This document shows positions 33,682 through 41,861 of a DNA stretch of 44,735 bases, piece by piece. The first letter of the stretch is position 1. Each line of letters opens with the position of its first letter. This stretch comes from Thermoleophilia bacterium (lineage in GTDB: Bacteria; Actinomycetota; Thermoleophilia; Solirubrobacterales; 70-9): contig JAENWU010000006.1 in NCBI GenBank assembly GCA_016649905.1, forward strand, positions 1 through 44,735. The letters are read 5' to 3'. The notes under the pieces were generated by a model. The model saw only the letters and a list, made by a program, of their open reading frames with translations. It searched no databases and had not been told where the DNA came from. The translations under genes were made by a program, and so were the position numbers.

Positions 33682-34793
33682 GGCCGCGCGCGGCCGCCGG
33701 TGAAGGAGACGAACGTGTGCCAGGCCGGCTTGGCGCGGAACTTCTTGCCGGCTCGGAAGAGACCGACCGAGTCGCAGAAGTTGCAGGCGCCCGGGGCGTC
33801 CTTCCAGGAGAACCAGTAGGCGCCTTTGAGGCGCAGCCGCCGCTGGTTCTCGGTCAGGTAGCCGTAGGCGCCGCGCAGCTCCCGGACCTGGCCGCGAATG
33901 CCTTGCTCAAAGGCGACCTGCTTGAAATTGTTCTGCGAACCCCAGCCCAGCTCGGTGATGTAGAGGTCAGGACGGTCGTGCGCGGCCAGGGTGACTTCGT
34001 GGACGCCTTCGACCAGTTCCTCGAGGACTTCGGTGTCGACCGCGTAGGGGTGCAAGGCGACGCCGTCGAAACGGGCCTTGATCCCCGGGTAGCGGTATAG
34101 CGCCTCGAGGAAGGCCGAGGCGGGCATACCGCGCCTGCCACCGGCGGTTGGCTCGCCGAAGAGGCCGCCGAGGACCACCTTGGCGCCCGGATCGACGGCC
34201 TTAATCGCCTTGCTCGAGGCGGTCACCAGGCTGCCGTAGCTGGCCGGCGAGACCGGGAAGGCGAAGTAGAAGAAGTTGGCCTCATTCCAGATCTGCCAGG
34301 TGCGGATCGGCAGCGGTTTCGGGATCGCCGGCTCGTAGTTGACCCCTACGGACTCGTGCTCGTTCCAGAATTCGCCGCCGGGCCCGTAGCGGGCCACCGC
34401 CGCTTCGAGGAAGGTGTCCCAGGCGGCGCGCTGGGTCGCGTTCTTGACCGGCAGCGTCGTCTGCTTGGCGGCGAGCCAGCGCGGCGTGCCGTAGAGGAAG
34501 GGCAGCACCCGCAGGCCGGCGCGGCTGGTCACTTCCATCACCTGGTCGACCCCGCCCCAGGTGAAGCCCCCTTTGCGGGTCGGCTGCACCGTGCCCCAGG
34601 AGACCGGCAACCGCACGCTTTCGAGCCCGCCGGAGACCATGTAGCGGGCGTCCTCTTCGGTCAGCGTCGTCTGCGGCACGATCCCGAAGAAGCCCTGCGG
34701 CACCTGCGCAGGCGGTGCACCGATGCCGCTGTTCGCGGGCAGCAGGGTCGCCATGCAGGCGAGGGCAAGGGCGGCTGTAAGTCTGAGTCGCAT
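33678..34793 (-). CDS. Secreted glycoside hydrolase-like protein (clan A type TIM barrel)
   Basis: 371 aa, with a signal peptide of about 25 residues (MRLRLTAALALACMATLL). The barrel has RLPVSWGTVQPTRKGGFTW, WQIWNEANFFYF with presumed acid/base Glu171, and LYITELGWGS with presumed nucleophile Glu281. CNFCDSVGLF near the C-terminus is shared with the paralogue at 3910-5043. A purine-rich GGGAAGA precedes the ATG. The two paralogues flank the locus almost symmetrically, which suggests that each trims one polymer (inference). Confidence 0.8.
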   Translation of the reverse strand: MRLRLTAALALACMATLLPANSGIGAPPAQVPQGFFGIVPQTTLTEEDARYMVSGGLESVRLPVSWGTVQPTRKGGFTWGGVDQVMEVTSRAGLRVLPFLYGTPRWLAAKQTTLPVKNATQRAAWDTFLEAAVARYGPGGEFWNEHESVGVNYEPAIPKPLPIRTWQIWNEANFFYFAFPVSPASYGSLVTASSKAIKAVDPGAKVVLGGLFGEPTAGGRRGMPASAFLEALYRYPGIKARFDGVALHPYAVDTEVLEELVEGVHEVTLAAHDRPDLYITELGWGSQNNFKQVAFEQGIRGQVRELRGAYGYLTENQRRLRLKGAYWFSWKDAPGACNFCDSVGLFRAGKKFRAKPAWHTFVSFTGGRARP

Positions 34794-34882
34794 GACCGGG
34801 TCTTCCCGCCGCGTTGGGACCGCGCGGGGAACTCTTCTAACAAGACGGATCGAGGAATGTAGCGGAAGCGGCCCGGGGCGAT

Positions 34883-35611
34883 TCAACGATCGCGCCGCAG
34901 GCGCAGCAGCGGCACCCGCCAGACCGCCTCGGCGACGATCGCGGCGTTCATCTTCGACGCTCCGGCGAGGCGCTCGCTGAATTCGATCGGCACCTCGACC
35001 ACCCGGAAGCCAAGCCGGACCGCGCGGAAGCTGAGTTCGACCTGGAAGGCATAGCCCTTCGAGTCGACCGAGTCGAAGTCGATCGCTTCGAGAAGCTCGC
35101 GGCGAAAGCACTTGAAGCCGCTGGTGAGGTCCCGGACCTCGACTCCGAGCAGGCGCCGCGCGTAGGCGCTGCCGCCACGGCTGATCTGCCGCCGCAGGGG
35201 GCTCCAGTCGCGGATGCCACCGCCGGGCACGTAACGCGATCCGATCGCCAGATCGGCCCTCTCGCAGGCGGCGATCAGGGCCGGAAGGTCAGAGGGATCG
35301 TGGGAGAAGTCGGAGTCCATCTCCAGCACGAGGCCGGCGCCGCCCTCGAGCGCTACTCGGAAGCCGGCGATGTAGGCGGGGCCGAGGCCTTCCTTGCGCA
35401 GGCGGTGCAGGACCTCGAGCCCCCCGTGGGTGGCGGCGAGGCGGTCGGCGATCGCGCCGGTGCCGTCGGGGGAGGCATCGTCGACGATCAGGATCCGGGC
35501 GCCGGCGGGCAGATTGGCGCGCGCCGCCGTGACCAGCGACTCGATGTTGTCGGCCTCGTTGAAGGTCGGCAGGACGAGCCAGGCTGGGCCCCGCGTCTCG
35601 GTCTGTGACAT
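34883..35611 (-). CDS. Dpm1-like polyprenyl-phosphate sugar synthase (GT2)
   Basis: 242 aa. LVLPTFNEADNIESLV, ILIVDDASPDGTGAIAD, LVLEMDSDFSHDPSDL with the DXD, LAIGSRYVPGGG, and LTSGFKCFRRELLEAI are all in the expected order for dolichol-phosphate mannose synthases. It lacks the C-terminal TM pair found in some homologues, so it is of the short soluble type. It would make a polyprenyl-phosphate hexose that GT-C enzymes use outside the cell, a natural partner for the GT-C-like proteins here. The ATG follows TAGCAT by 8 nt. Confidence 0.9.
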   Translation of the reverse strand: MSQTETRGPAWLVLPTFNEADNIESLVTAARANLPAGARILIVDDASPDGTGAIADRLAATHGGLEVLHRLRKEGLGPAYIAGFRVALEGGAGLVLEMDSDFSHDPSDLPALIAACERADLAIGSRYVPGGGIRDWSPLRRQISRGGSAYARRLLGVEVRDLTSGFKCFRRELLEAIDFDSVDSKGYAFQVELSFRAVRLGFRVVEVPIEFSERLAGASKMNAAIVAEAVWRVPLLRLRRDR

Positions 35612-35619
35612 GGACGGCG

Positions 35620-35625
35620 ATGCTA
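35620..35625 (-). promoter_or_regulatory. -10 element TAGCAT, leaderless geometry
   Basis: TAGCAT ends 8 nt before the ATG at 35611, ruling out the longer upstream frame as the start. Confidence 0.55.
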
Positions 35626-35686
35626 TTCGTCGCCTCCAACAAGCGTGGAAGTTGTCTCGCAGGTGGGTTCGAGGTATTGCCTCGGC

Positions 35687-35692
35687 TAGTTT
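35687..35692 (+). promoter_or_regulatory. -10 element TAGTTT, leaderless geometry
   Basis: TAGTTT ends 7 nt before the GTG at 35700, which is also the codon that gives a clean signal peptide. Confidence 0.6.
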
Positions 35693-35699
35693 GCGAGGC

Positions 35700-37172
35700 G
35701 TGATTCGAATCGTGGCGGTGATCACGGGCCTGGTCGCGCTGGCGGGAGCGGCAAGCGCGCAGGGTGCGACCCTGCAGACGATCGGCGGCTTCAGCTCGCC
35801 GATGTACGTCACCTCTCCCCCAGCCGAACCGAACCGGCTGCTGATCGTCCAGCGCGGCGGACGGATCGAACAGGTTCGCGATGGGGCCGTCTCCAACTTT
35901 GCCGACCTCGAGGCCCAGGTCAAATGCTGCAACGGCGAGCAGGGGCTGCACTCGATCGCGCTCGCTCCCGACTTCACGGCGACCGGACGCTTCTACGTCG
36001 CCTACACCAATCTTGGCGACCAACTGGTCGTTGCCGAGATGCGTTCCTCGGGCGTCACCGCCTCGACGGCGACCCTGCGCGAGGTGGTCTCGATCCCCCA
36101 CCCGGTCAAAAACAATCACTACGGCGGCCAGCTCCAGTTCGGCCCCGAAGGGCTGCTCTACGTCTCCACCGGCGACGGCGGCGGCGAAGACGACGAGCTC
36201 CACAACGCCCAGAACCCGAGCTCCCTGCTCGGCAAGATGCTCCGCATCGACCCCCGCCAGAGCGGCGTCCTGCCCTACACCGTGCCGGCCGGCAACCCAA
36301 TCCCCGGCAGCCCGGTCTGGAGCCTCGGTATGCGCAACCCCTACCGCTTTTCCTTCGACGCGGCCGGTGGGCTCTGGATTGGCGACGTCGGCCAGAGCAA
36401 AGTCGAGGAGGTCGACTACGCCGCAGCGGGCGCTGCGGGCGGCGCCAACTACGGCTGGAACTGCTTCGAGGGAAGCCAAGCCGGGAAAGCAGACGACCCG
36501 GAGTGCGCGACCCCGCCACCCGGAGGCTACGTCGCGCCGGTCTTCGAGTATCCCCACGCCGACCCCGGCGGCGGCAAAGCCTTCGGCTGCGCGATCATCG
36601 GCGGCTTCGTCGTCCGCGACCACAGTCTCGGCGACCTCTTTGGCCGCTACGTCTACACCGACTACTGCAGCGGCGAGATCCGCTCCTTCGCCCCCGCCGC
36701 GCCGACCGGCAGCGACCGCTCTGAGGGCCTCTCGATCGATGAACCGACCAGCTTCGGCGAAGACTCCTGCGGGCGCCTCTACGTCGCTGGGCGCGAAGGC
36801 CTGGTTGCCCGCCTGGTCGGCGCCAGCCCGGTGGGCTGCGCGACCGCGGATGGGCCGAAAGGCAAGCCGACCTACGTCGGCGTCCGCGCCCAGAGCCGCA
36901 GGGTCAACCGCAACAAGCGCGCCTTGATCACCGCCTGGGTCTCTCCCTGCAAGGAACGCAAAGGCGACCCGGTCACCCTCTACCGCGGCCGGAAGGCGAT
37001 CGGCACGCGCCGCCTCGACCGCGCCTGCACCACCCGGTTCCGCCCGCGGATCTCACGCCGCTGGAACTTCCGCGCCACCGTTTCCGCCAGGTCCGGCTAC
37101 GAATCCGGTCTCTCGCGGAAGCTGACGATCAAGCCGCGGAGGAACAAGCCAAAGCAGCGCCGCGATCAGTAG
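35700..37172 (+). CDS. Secreted PQQ-dependent aldose sugar dehydrogenase-like protein
   Basis: 490 aa. The signal peptide VIRIVAVITGLVALAGAASA is cut before QGAT. A six-bladed propeller of the glucose/sorbosone dehydrogenase family follows, with EQGLHSIALAPDF, HYGGQLQFGPEGLLYVSTGD, MRNPYRFSFD and GDVGQSKVEEVD. The family oxidises aldoses with PQQ and calcium. The basic C-terminal 100 residues (Arg/Lys-rich, after AGREGLVARLVG) look like an added beta-domain. GTG 35700 is selected by the signal peptide and promoter. It overlaps the convergent oxidase gene by 7 nt. Confidence 0.87.
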   Translation: MIRIVAVITGLVALAGAASAQGATLQTIGGFSSPMYVTSPPAEPNRLLIVQRGGRIEQVRDGAVSNFADLEAQVKCCNGEQGLHSIALAPDFTATGRFYVAYTNLGDQLVVAEMRSSGVTASTATLREVVSIPHPVKNNHYGGQLQFGPEGLLYVSTGDGGGEDDELHNAQNPSSLLGKMLRIDPRQSGVLPYTVPAGNPIPGSPVWSLGMRNPYRFSFDAAGGLWIGDVGQSKVEEVDYAAAGAAGGANYGWNCFEGSQAGKADDPECATPPPGGYVAPVFEYPHADPGGGKAFGCAIIGGFVVRDHSLGDLFGRYVYTDYCSGEIRSFAPAAPTGSDRSEGLSIDEPTSFGEDSCGRLYVAGREGLVARLVGASPVGCATADGPKGKPTYVGVRAQSRRVNRNKRALITAWVSPCKERKGDPVTLYRGRKAIGTRRLDRACTTRFRPRISRRWNFRATVSARSGYESGLSRKLTIKPRRNKPKQRRDQ

Positions 37173-37633
37173 CTGCCACCGAGCTTGCGGTGGTCCCAGG
37201 TCGCGGTCCGCACGGCCTTGAACTGGATCGCCACGCGCTTGGGCGCCTGCGCTTCCAGCGCCGCTCGCGCATCCCCCTCGACCGCCGAGATCCCCTCCGC
37301 GTAGCGCAGCGTCAGCTCCTTGGCGAAGCCGATAACGGTCTCGAAGTCATGGTGGATCGTGGCCTCGGCCTCGATCATCACTCCCCGCAGCTCGCTGTAC
37401 TCGTGGCCGGTCTCGACCAGGACCGTCGCCCGCGGGTCGCGTTCGAGGTTTCGCACCTTCTGCGACTTCGCGTAGGTCCAGATCCAGACCTCGCCATCGC
37501 GGGCCACGAACCAGAGCGGCATCGAGTGCGGCCAGCCGCGGGGGCCGAGGCTGGAGACGATCGCCACCCGCTCGGCGTCCAGCAGCTCGCGCAGCTCCGC
37601 CTCGCTGAGGACGATCTGGTCGCGGCGGCTCAC
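37166..37633 (-). CDS. Pyridoxamine 5'-phosphate oxidase-fold (PPOX class) flavin/F420 protein
   Basis: 155 aa. The split-barrel pattern is LDAERVAIVSSLGPRGWPHS, MPLWFVARDGEVWIWTY, KSQKVRNLERDPRATVLVE. Members bind FMN or F420 and reduce small molecules; actinobacteria have many F420-using forms. The substrate is unknown. The GTG start lies 7 nt after TAGCGT. Confidence 0.85.
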   Translation of the reverse strand: MSRRDQIVLSEAELRELLDAERVAIVSSLGPRGWPHSMPLWFVARDGEVWIWTYAKSQKVRNLERDPRATVLVETGHEYSELRGVMIEAEATIHHDFETVIGFAKELTLRYAEGISAVEGDARAALEAQAPKRVAIQFKAVRTATWDHRKLGGSY

Positions 37634-37640
37634 CCGCCGA

Positions 37641-37646
37641 ACGCTA
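37641..37646 (-). promoter_or_regulatory. -10 element TAGCGT, leaderless geometry
   Basis: TAGCGT ends 7 nt before the GTG at 37633. Confidence 0.5.
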
Positions 37647-37657
37647 CCGCGCCGGGT

Positions 37658-38212
37658 CTACGCGACCGCGAACCCGGCGTGGCGGCTGCCGAAGTGGGCG
37701 ACGAGGTCGGGGTCCAGCCGCGTCCCGGCTTCCCGGTGCAGGATCTCCAGCGCCCGGGCGCGGCTTACCGCCCGCCGATAGGGGCGGTGGGACGTCAGCG
37801 CGTCGAAGGTGTCGACGACGGCGAGGATGCGGGCGCCGAGCGGGATCGCCGCCCCCGCCAGCCCGTCGGGATAGCCGTCGCCGTCGAAGCGCTCGTGGTG
37901 GTGGCGGACGAAGGCCGCCAGATCGGGATCGCCGAGATCGGAGACCATCGCCGCCCCGGTCGCGGGGTGCTGGCGCACGAGCCGCTCCTCCTGCGGGGTC
38001 AGCGGACCCGGCTTGTTGAGGATCGAGCCGGGTACGCAGGCCTTGCCGATGTCGTGGACGACGCCGGCCCGCGCCAGCCGTATCTCCTCCTCATGGGAGA
38101 GCCCGATGCCGCGCGCCAACTCGGCGGCATAGCCGGCCACCCGGCGCGAATGACCGGCGATCCCAGGGACCCTCCCCTCCAGCGCGACGGCGAGCCTTTC
38201 CAGCGCCTGCAT
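37658..38212 (-). CDS. Stand-alone HD-GYP domain protein (predicted cyclic-di-GMP phosphodiesterase)
   Basis: 184 aa made almost only of the HD-GYP domain. His21 lies in GHSRRVAGYAAELA, HD is at residues 53-54 in AGVVHDIGKACVPG, and HHERFDGDGYPDGL (about 105-118) carries the GYP signature. No sensor or receiver domain is present. Its action would lower cyclic-di-GMP, a messenger often tied to exopolysaccharide control, which would fit this locus (inference). GGAGG precedes the ATG at good spacing, so this is one of the few genes with a Shine-Dalgarno. Confidence 0.9.
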   Translation of the reverse strand: MQALERLAVALEGRVPGIAGHSRRVAGYAAELARGIGLSHEEEIRLARAGVVHDIGKACVPGSILNKPGPLTPQEERLVRQHPATGAAMVSDLGDPDLAAFVRHHHERFDGDGYPDGLAGAAIPLGARILAVVDTFDALTSHRPYRRAVSRARALEILHREAGTRLDPDLVAHFGSRHAGFAVA

Positions 38213-38243
38213 TCCCCCTCCGTTCCCGTGTACGTCTCATTTG

Positions 38244-38249
38244 TAACAT
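38244..38249 (+). promoter_or_regulatory. -10 element TAACAT, leaderless geometry
   Basis: TAACAT ends 9 nt before the ATG at 38259. It lies 32 nt upstream of the divergent HD-GYP start. Confidence 0.5.
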
Positions 38250-38258
38250 GGCTGCCCG

Positions 38259-38909
38259 ATGCGCGCTGCGATCCTGATCTTCGACGGCCTCACCGCGCTC
38301 GACGCGGTCGGCCCCTACGAGGTGCTGCGCTCGGTGCCCGGCTGGGAGGTCGAGTTCGTCGCCAAGTCGGCCGGCGAGGTGCGCACCGGCGATGGCGCCC
38401 TCGGTCTCAGCGCCGACAGGGCCCTCGACGAAGCCGGCGAGCCGGAGATCGTCCTCGTCCCCGGCGGCGCCGGCAACCGCGCCCTGCTCGAGGACGAGGA
38501 GGTGCTCGGCTGGCTGCGCGAGGTCGACGCGACGACCACCTGGACCAGCTCGGTCTGCACCGGCTCACTGGTGCTTGGCGCGGCCGGCCTGCTGGAGGGC
38601 AAGCGGGCGACCGGCCACTGGCTCTTCCTCGAGCCGCTGCGCGCCTACGGCGCCGACCCGGTCGGCGGCCGCTTCGTCGTCGACGGCAAGGTGATCACCG
38701 CCGCCGGCGTCTCGGCCGGGATCGACATGGCCCTGCACCTGGTCGGCCGCGAGGTCGGGCCCGAGGTCGCCGAAGCCGTGCAGCTGGCGATCGAGTACGA
38801 CCCCCAACCTCCCTACGACGCCGGCTCACCGGACAAGGCCCCGGCCGCGATCGTCGCCAAGCTCACCGCCGCCGCGGCGGCCAAAGACCGCCAGCCGAGC
38901 CGGGACTAG
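38259..38909 (+). CDS. DJ-1/PfpI family protein, isonitrile hydratase-like
   Basis: 216 aa. ILIFDGLTALDAVGPYEVL includes Asp15, EIVLVPGGAGNRALL precedes the elbow, and SSVCTGSLVLGAAGLL holds the nucleophile Cys100 and Thr101. The Asp/Cys/Thr set matches isonitrile hydratases rather than deglycases. The true substrate is unknown. Its promoter is TAACAT, and the gene stands alone. Confidence 0.85.
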   Translation: MRAAILIFDGLTALDAVGPYEVLRSVPGWEVEFVAKSAGEVRTGDGALGLSADRALDEAGEPEIVLVPGGAGNRALLEDEEVLGWLREVDATTTWTSSVCTGSLVLGAAGLLEGKRATGHWLFLEPLRAYGADPVGGRFVVDGKVITAAGVSAGIDMALHLVGREVGPEVAEAVQLAIEYDPQPPYDAGSPDKAPAAIVAKLTAAAAAKDRQPSRD

Positions 38910-39043
38910 GAGGGACCCCCCTCTCGCTTCTCAGTGGGCTTACGACAGCGGTCCGATCGCGCGACATCCCCAGTGCTGAGCGCGAAGCCGCGTCCCGGGT
39001 GGAGCGGGTTAGCCCAACGCTATGCGAGAGGGGGGGAGGGACC
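38909..39043. mobile_element. MITE-like element: 12-bp inverted repeat flanked by a 9-bp direct repeat
   Basis: CCCCCCTCTCGC (38916-38927) is perfectly complementary to 39024-39035. Seven nt inside each arm a second pairing occurs, TGGGCT (38935-38940) with AGCCCA (39011-39016), and deeper TCGCGC (38957-38962) with GCGCGA (38980-38985). GGAGGGACC flanks the structure at 38909-38917 and 39035-39043, overlapping the arms by 1-2 bp, as a target duplication would. It may be a miniature transposon or a structured RNA. No coding frame fits it. Confidence 0.5.
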
Positions 39044-39199
39044 AGCGAAAGCCGCGTTTGCGACTGGCGAGCGCCGGACCAAGCGGGGCAAGGACGCAGG
39101 GAGGGCGAATAGCAGCGCTCATGAGTATCCGGCTGACTCCGGTTCGCGCCATGTGGGCCATCGAGAGCTCGCCGGCTGTGCCATGCAGGCGCACGCCCA

Positions 39200-39237
39200 T
39201 CCGACTTTGACCCCACCCGGCTGTGGTCAAAGTCGGA
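39200..39237. repeat. Perfect 13-bp inverted repeat with 12-nt loop
   Basis: TCCGACTTTGACC (39200-39212) pairs with 39225-39237 without mismatch. There is no flanking T-tract. It could be an operator, a terminator stem or a transposon end. A near-identical 15-bp direct repeat (39145-39159 and 39268-39282) surrounds it. The gene-free stretch from 38910 to 39310 otherwise shows nothing recognisable. Confidence 0.55.
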
Positions 39238-39310
39238 CGCGGTGTGAGACGCCCGCTCTCGGCGCACCGCGCCATGTCGGCCGCCGCCAGGGGCGGGGTG
39301 GGGGGTTTCG

Positions 39311-39436
39311 CTAGTCCATCGTCTCCCCGGTCGCCTCCGGCCCCGAGCCGCCGAACCAGCCGAACGGCTTCTGGGCGCCGTGGGCGAAGAAGAGGGAGCC
39401 GATGAACAGGCGGGCGAGGAGGCGGCCGAGCTTCAT
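39311..39436 (-). pseudogene. Truncated DoxX-family protein (41 codons)
   Basis: The frame starts MKLGRLLARLFIGSLFF and continues with AHGAQKPFGWFGGSGP, the first helix and signature of DoxX membrane proteins. It stops after GETMD, where full-length members continue for about 90-100 more residues with three helices. No continuation is found in the next bases in any frame. It lies downstream of the acylase on the same strand, next to the repeat-rich gap, so a deletion or rearrangement probably removed its 3' part. Confidence 0.6.
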
Positions 39437-39470
39437 TGGCCGCCGGCTACCCGGGCAGCCGAACGGCGAA

Positions 39471-41855
39471 TCAGGACTGCGGTACTAGCTCCAGCTCGCT
39501 CCACGGCCCCTCGCCGCACATCGGTTGGGTGCGGCCCTCGAGCCAGTCGGGCTGGAGGTCGTCGTAGTGGGGGCTGGCGGGATGGCCGGACTGGCCGGTG
39601 AACATCTGCCAGCGCGAGCGGTCGGGGTCGTTGGGGTCGGCGATCATCCGCCAGCTCGGGCCCCAGACGGCGCGGTAGGGATCGTTGGGGTCGTAGGCGA
39701 TCTGGCTGACCGTCTCCTGGGCGCCACCGGCACGCAGGCGGCGGTTGAGGAAACGTCGCAGCAGCGGGTTGGCGTCGCCGAGCGGGTGCGGGAACTCCAT
39801 TTCGTGCACGCGGCCCCAGCGCCAAGCCTCAGGGTCGGCCCCGAAGCGCTCCTCGAGGTCATCGAGGGCGCCGGCCAGCGCCTCCAGCACGAGCGAGTGC
39901 CAGGAGCGGCCGATCAGCGTCTCGTCGCCTTCCTCCCAGAGGTCCATCAGGTGCGAGTGCCAGCGCCAGGGCGAGGTCGAGTGCGAGGTGAAGCCGTTGT
40001 CGGCGCGGTCGAGCCAGCGCTCGGCGAGGTCACGGTCGCCGATCGCCGCCCGCGCCGTCTCCCGCGCCAGCCGCAGCAGGAAGGCCTGGTAGATCGTGCC
40101 GGCGATCGTCTCCGGGTCCAGCCGCCCGTCCCAGCTGCGCAGCCGCTCCAGGGCGCTGCGCTCGCGCTGGCCCGGCGGCGAGAGGCGGCCGAGCCGGCGC
40201 GCCGCCTCGATCCCCGGCAGCGAGAGGTTGTCGGTCTGAATCGCCTCGAAGCTGTCGAGGTCGTGGCGCTCGCTCCCCTCCAGCAGTTCTTCGATCCGCT
40301 TGGCGCGGTAGCCGTCGAGCCACTCGCTGGTGATGTGGTGTGGGTAGTCGTCGCCGACGATGCGGTTGTTGGCGGTGATCAGGAAGCCGCTCTCGGGATC
40401 GACCACCTCGGGCAGCTCCTCGTAGGGGATCGTCCCCTCCCACTCGAACTCGCCCGTCCAGCCCGGCTTCGGCAGGTCTGGGCAGTTGCCCCGGCGCAGC
40501 GGCAGGCGGCCGATCAGCTTGTACCCGATCGAGCCCTGGCGGTCGGCCCAGATCATGTTCGAGGCCGGTGAGGTGTGCCCCTCGAAGCGGCGCACCAGCT
40601 CCGGGCCGGAGTCGATCTCGAGCTGCTCGAACATCGCCGCGAAGGCGGTCGGTTCGTCGAGCGTCTTCCAGCGCAGCGCCAGCGGCTCGGCCTCGTCGGC
40701 GCCGAGCGCCTCGTTGACGATCGGGCCGTGGTGGGTGCTGCGAACTACGAGCTCGACCGGCTCGGCGCCCTTGACGGGGATCTCCTCGCGCACCGTCTCC
40801 AGCGCCAACCAATCCTCCTCGAAGAGGTAGGTGTCGCCGTCGACGCGCTCGACGAAGAGGTCCTGGATGTCGCCCATCACGTTGGTGATCGTCCAGGCGA
40901 CGTCGTTGTTCTGGCCCATGTAGACGCCGGGCATCCCCGGCATCGAGGCGCCGCGGACGAAGCGCTCGCCGTGGCGCAGGCTGACCTCGTACCAGATGCC
41001 CGGCATGCTCGGGGGCAGGTGCGGGTCGCCGGCGATCAACGGCGTGCCGGTCGCCGAGCGGGCGCCGGAGACGGCCCAGTTGTTGGAGCCGCTGGCCTCG
41101 GCGGCGAGCCCCATCGAGCGCCGCACGGCGTCGATCTGGCCGACGATCGAGAGCCCGTCGCCGCTCCAGGCACCCTGGGTGACGACCGGGTTGTCGGCCG
41201 GGTAGGTCGGGTCGAGGCGGGCGGTCAGCTCGGGGCCGAGCTCGCGCAGCATGTCCGCCCGCAGCAGCTCCCGCTCCCAGTTGGTCGAGAGGCCGAAGGC
41301 GAGCAGCTTGCCGAGGCTGAGGATGTCGACCGGTCGCCACGGCTCGAACTCGAGCCCCAGCAGCCGCATCTCGAACGGCGGCGCCTTGGCCTGGGCCGCG
41401 GCGGCGTTGACGCCCTCGCAGAAGCGCTCCAGGTGCGCACGCAGGACCGGGTCTAGGGCCGCCTCCTCACGCTCGGCGACGCGGCGGATCCCCAGCGTCC
41501 GCAGCAGCCGGTCGACCGGCAGACCCTCGGCGCCGGCCATCTCGGCGACCCGGCCGCGGACGACACGGCGGTAGAAGTCCATCTGCCAGAGCCGGTCCTG
41601 CGCGTGGCAGAAGCCCTCCGCGAAGTAGAGGTCGTGGCGGGAGTCGGCGTCGATGTGGGGGACGCCCCAACGGTCGCGGCGGACCCGCACACTCCCCTCG
41701 AGCCCGTCCAACTTGATCTCGCCCCGCACCTTCGGCAGCGGCCGCCGCGCCATCAGGTGCCAGGCGGTCGCGGCGGAGGCGGCGGCGAGCCCGGTCCCGG
41801 CGACGCCGGCCAGCAATCCAACCCGTGCCGTCCGACTATCGCTCAAACGTCCCAT
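39471..41855 (-). CDS. Penicillin acylase family Ntn-hydrolase
   Basis: 794 aa. An N-terminal hydrophobic segment (about 11-34) is a signal or anchor. The alpha part has GVPHIDADSRHDLYFAEGF. GSNNWAVSG marks autocatalytic cleavage before Ser257, the nucleophile, followed by PLIAGDPHL and MGQNNDVAWTITN. The beta chain extends to the end. The family hydrolyses amides such as beta-lactams or N-acyl homoserine lactones; the substrate here is unknown. The ATG is 6 nt after TACACT, and a 16-bp palindrome lies over the -35 region. Confidence 0.92.
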   Translation of the reverse strand: MGRLSDSRTARVGLLAGVAGTGLAAASAATAWHLMARRPLPKVRGEIKLDGLEGSVRVRRDRWGVPHIDADSRHDLYFAEGFCHAQDRLWQMDFYRRVVRGRVAEMAGAEGLPVDRLLRTLGIRRVAEREEAALDPVLRAHLERFCEGVNAAAAQAKAPPFEMRLLGLEFEPWRPVDILSLGKLLAFGLSTNWERELLRADMLRELGPELTARLDPTYPADNPVVTQGAWSGDGLSIVGQIDAVRRSMGLAAEASGSNNWAVSGARSATGTPLIAGDPHLPPSMPGIWYEVSLRHGERFVRGASMPGMPGVYMGQNNDVAWTITNVMGDIQDLFVERVDGDTYLFEEDWLALETVREEIPVKGAEPVELVVRSTHHGPIVNEALGADEAEPLALRWKTLDEPTAFAAMFEQLEIDSGPELVRRFEGHTSPASNMIWADRQGSIGYKLIGRLPLRRGNCPDLPKPGWTGEFEWEGTIPYEELPEVVDPESGFLITANNRIVGDDYPHHITSEWLDGYRAKRIEELLEGSERHDLDSFEAIQTDNLSLPGIEAARRLGRLSPPGQRERSALERLRSWDGRLDPETIAGTIYQAFLLRLARETARAAIGDRDLAERWLDRADNGFTSHSTSPWRWHSHLMDLWEEGDETLIGRSWHSLVLEALAGALDDLEERFGADPEAWRWGRVHEMEFPHPLGDANPLLRRFLNRRLRAGGAQETVSQIAYDPNDPYRAVWGPSWRMIADPNDPDRSRWQMFTGQSGHPASPHYDDLQPDWLEGRTQPMCGEGPWSELELVPQS

Positions 41856-41861
41856 CTGAGG

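Noticed and set aside
38916-39035. SRP RNA, RNase P RNA or tmRNA
   Set aside because: None of the conserved cores of these RNAs (for example the SRP GGAAGGAAGCA loop) is present on either strand.
38934-39314. Short open frames in the gap after the DJ-1/PfpI gene
   Set aside because: No protein-like composition, no start signal, and they run through inverted-repeat structures.
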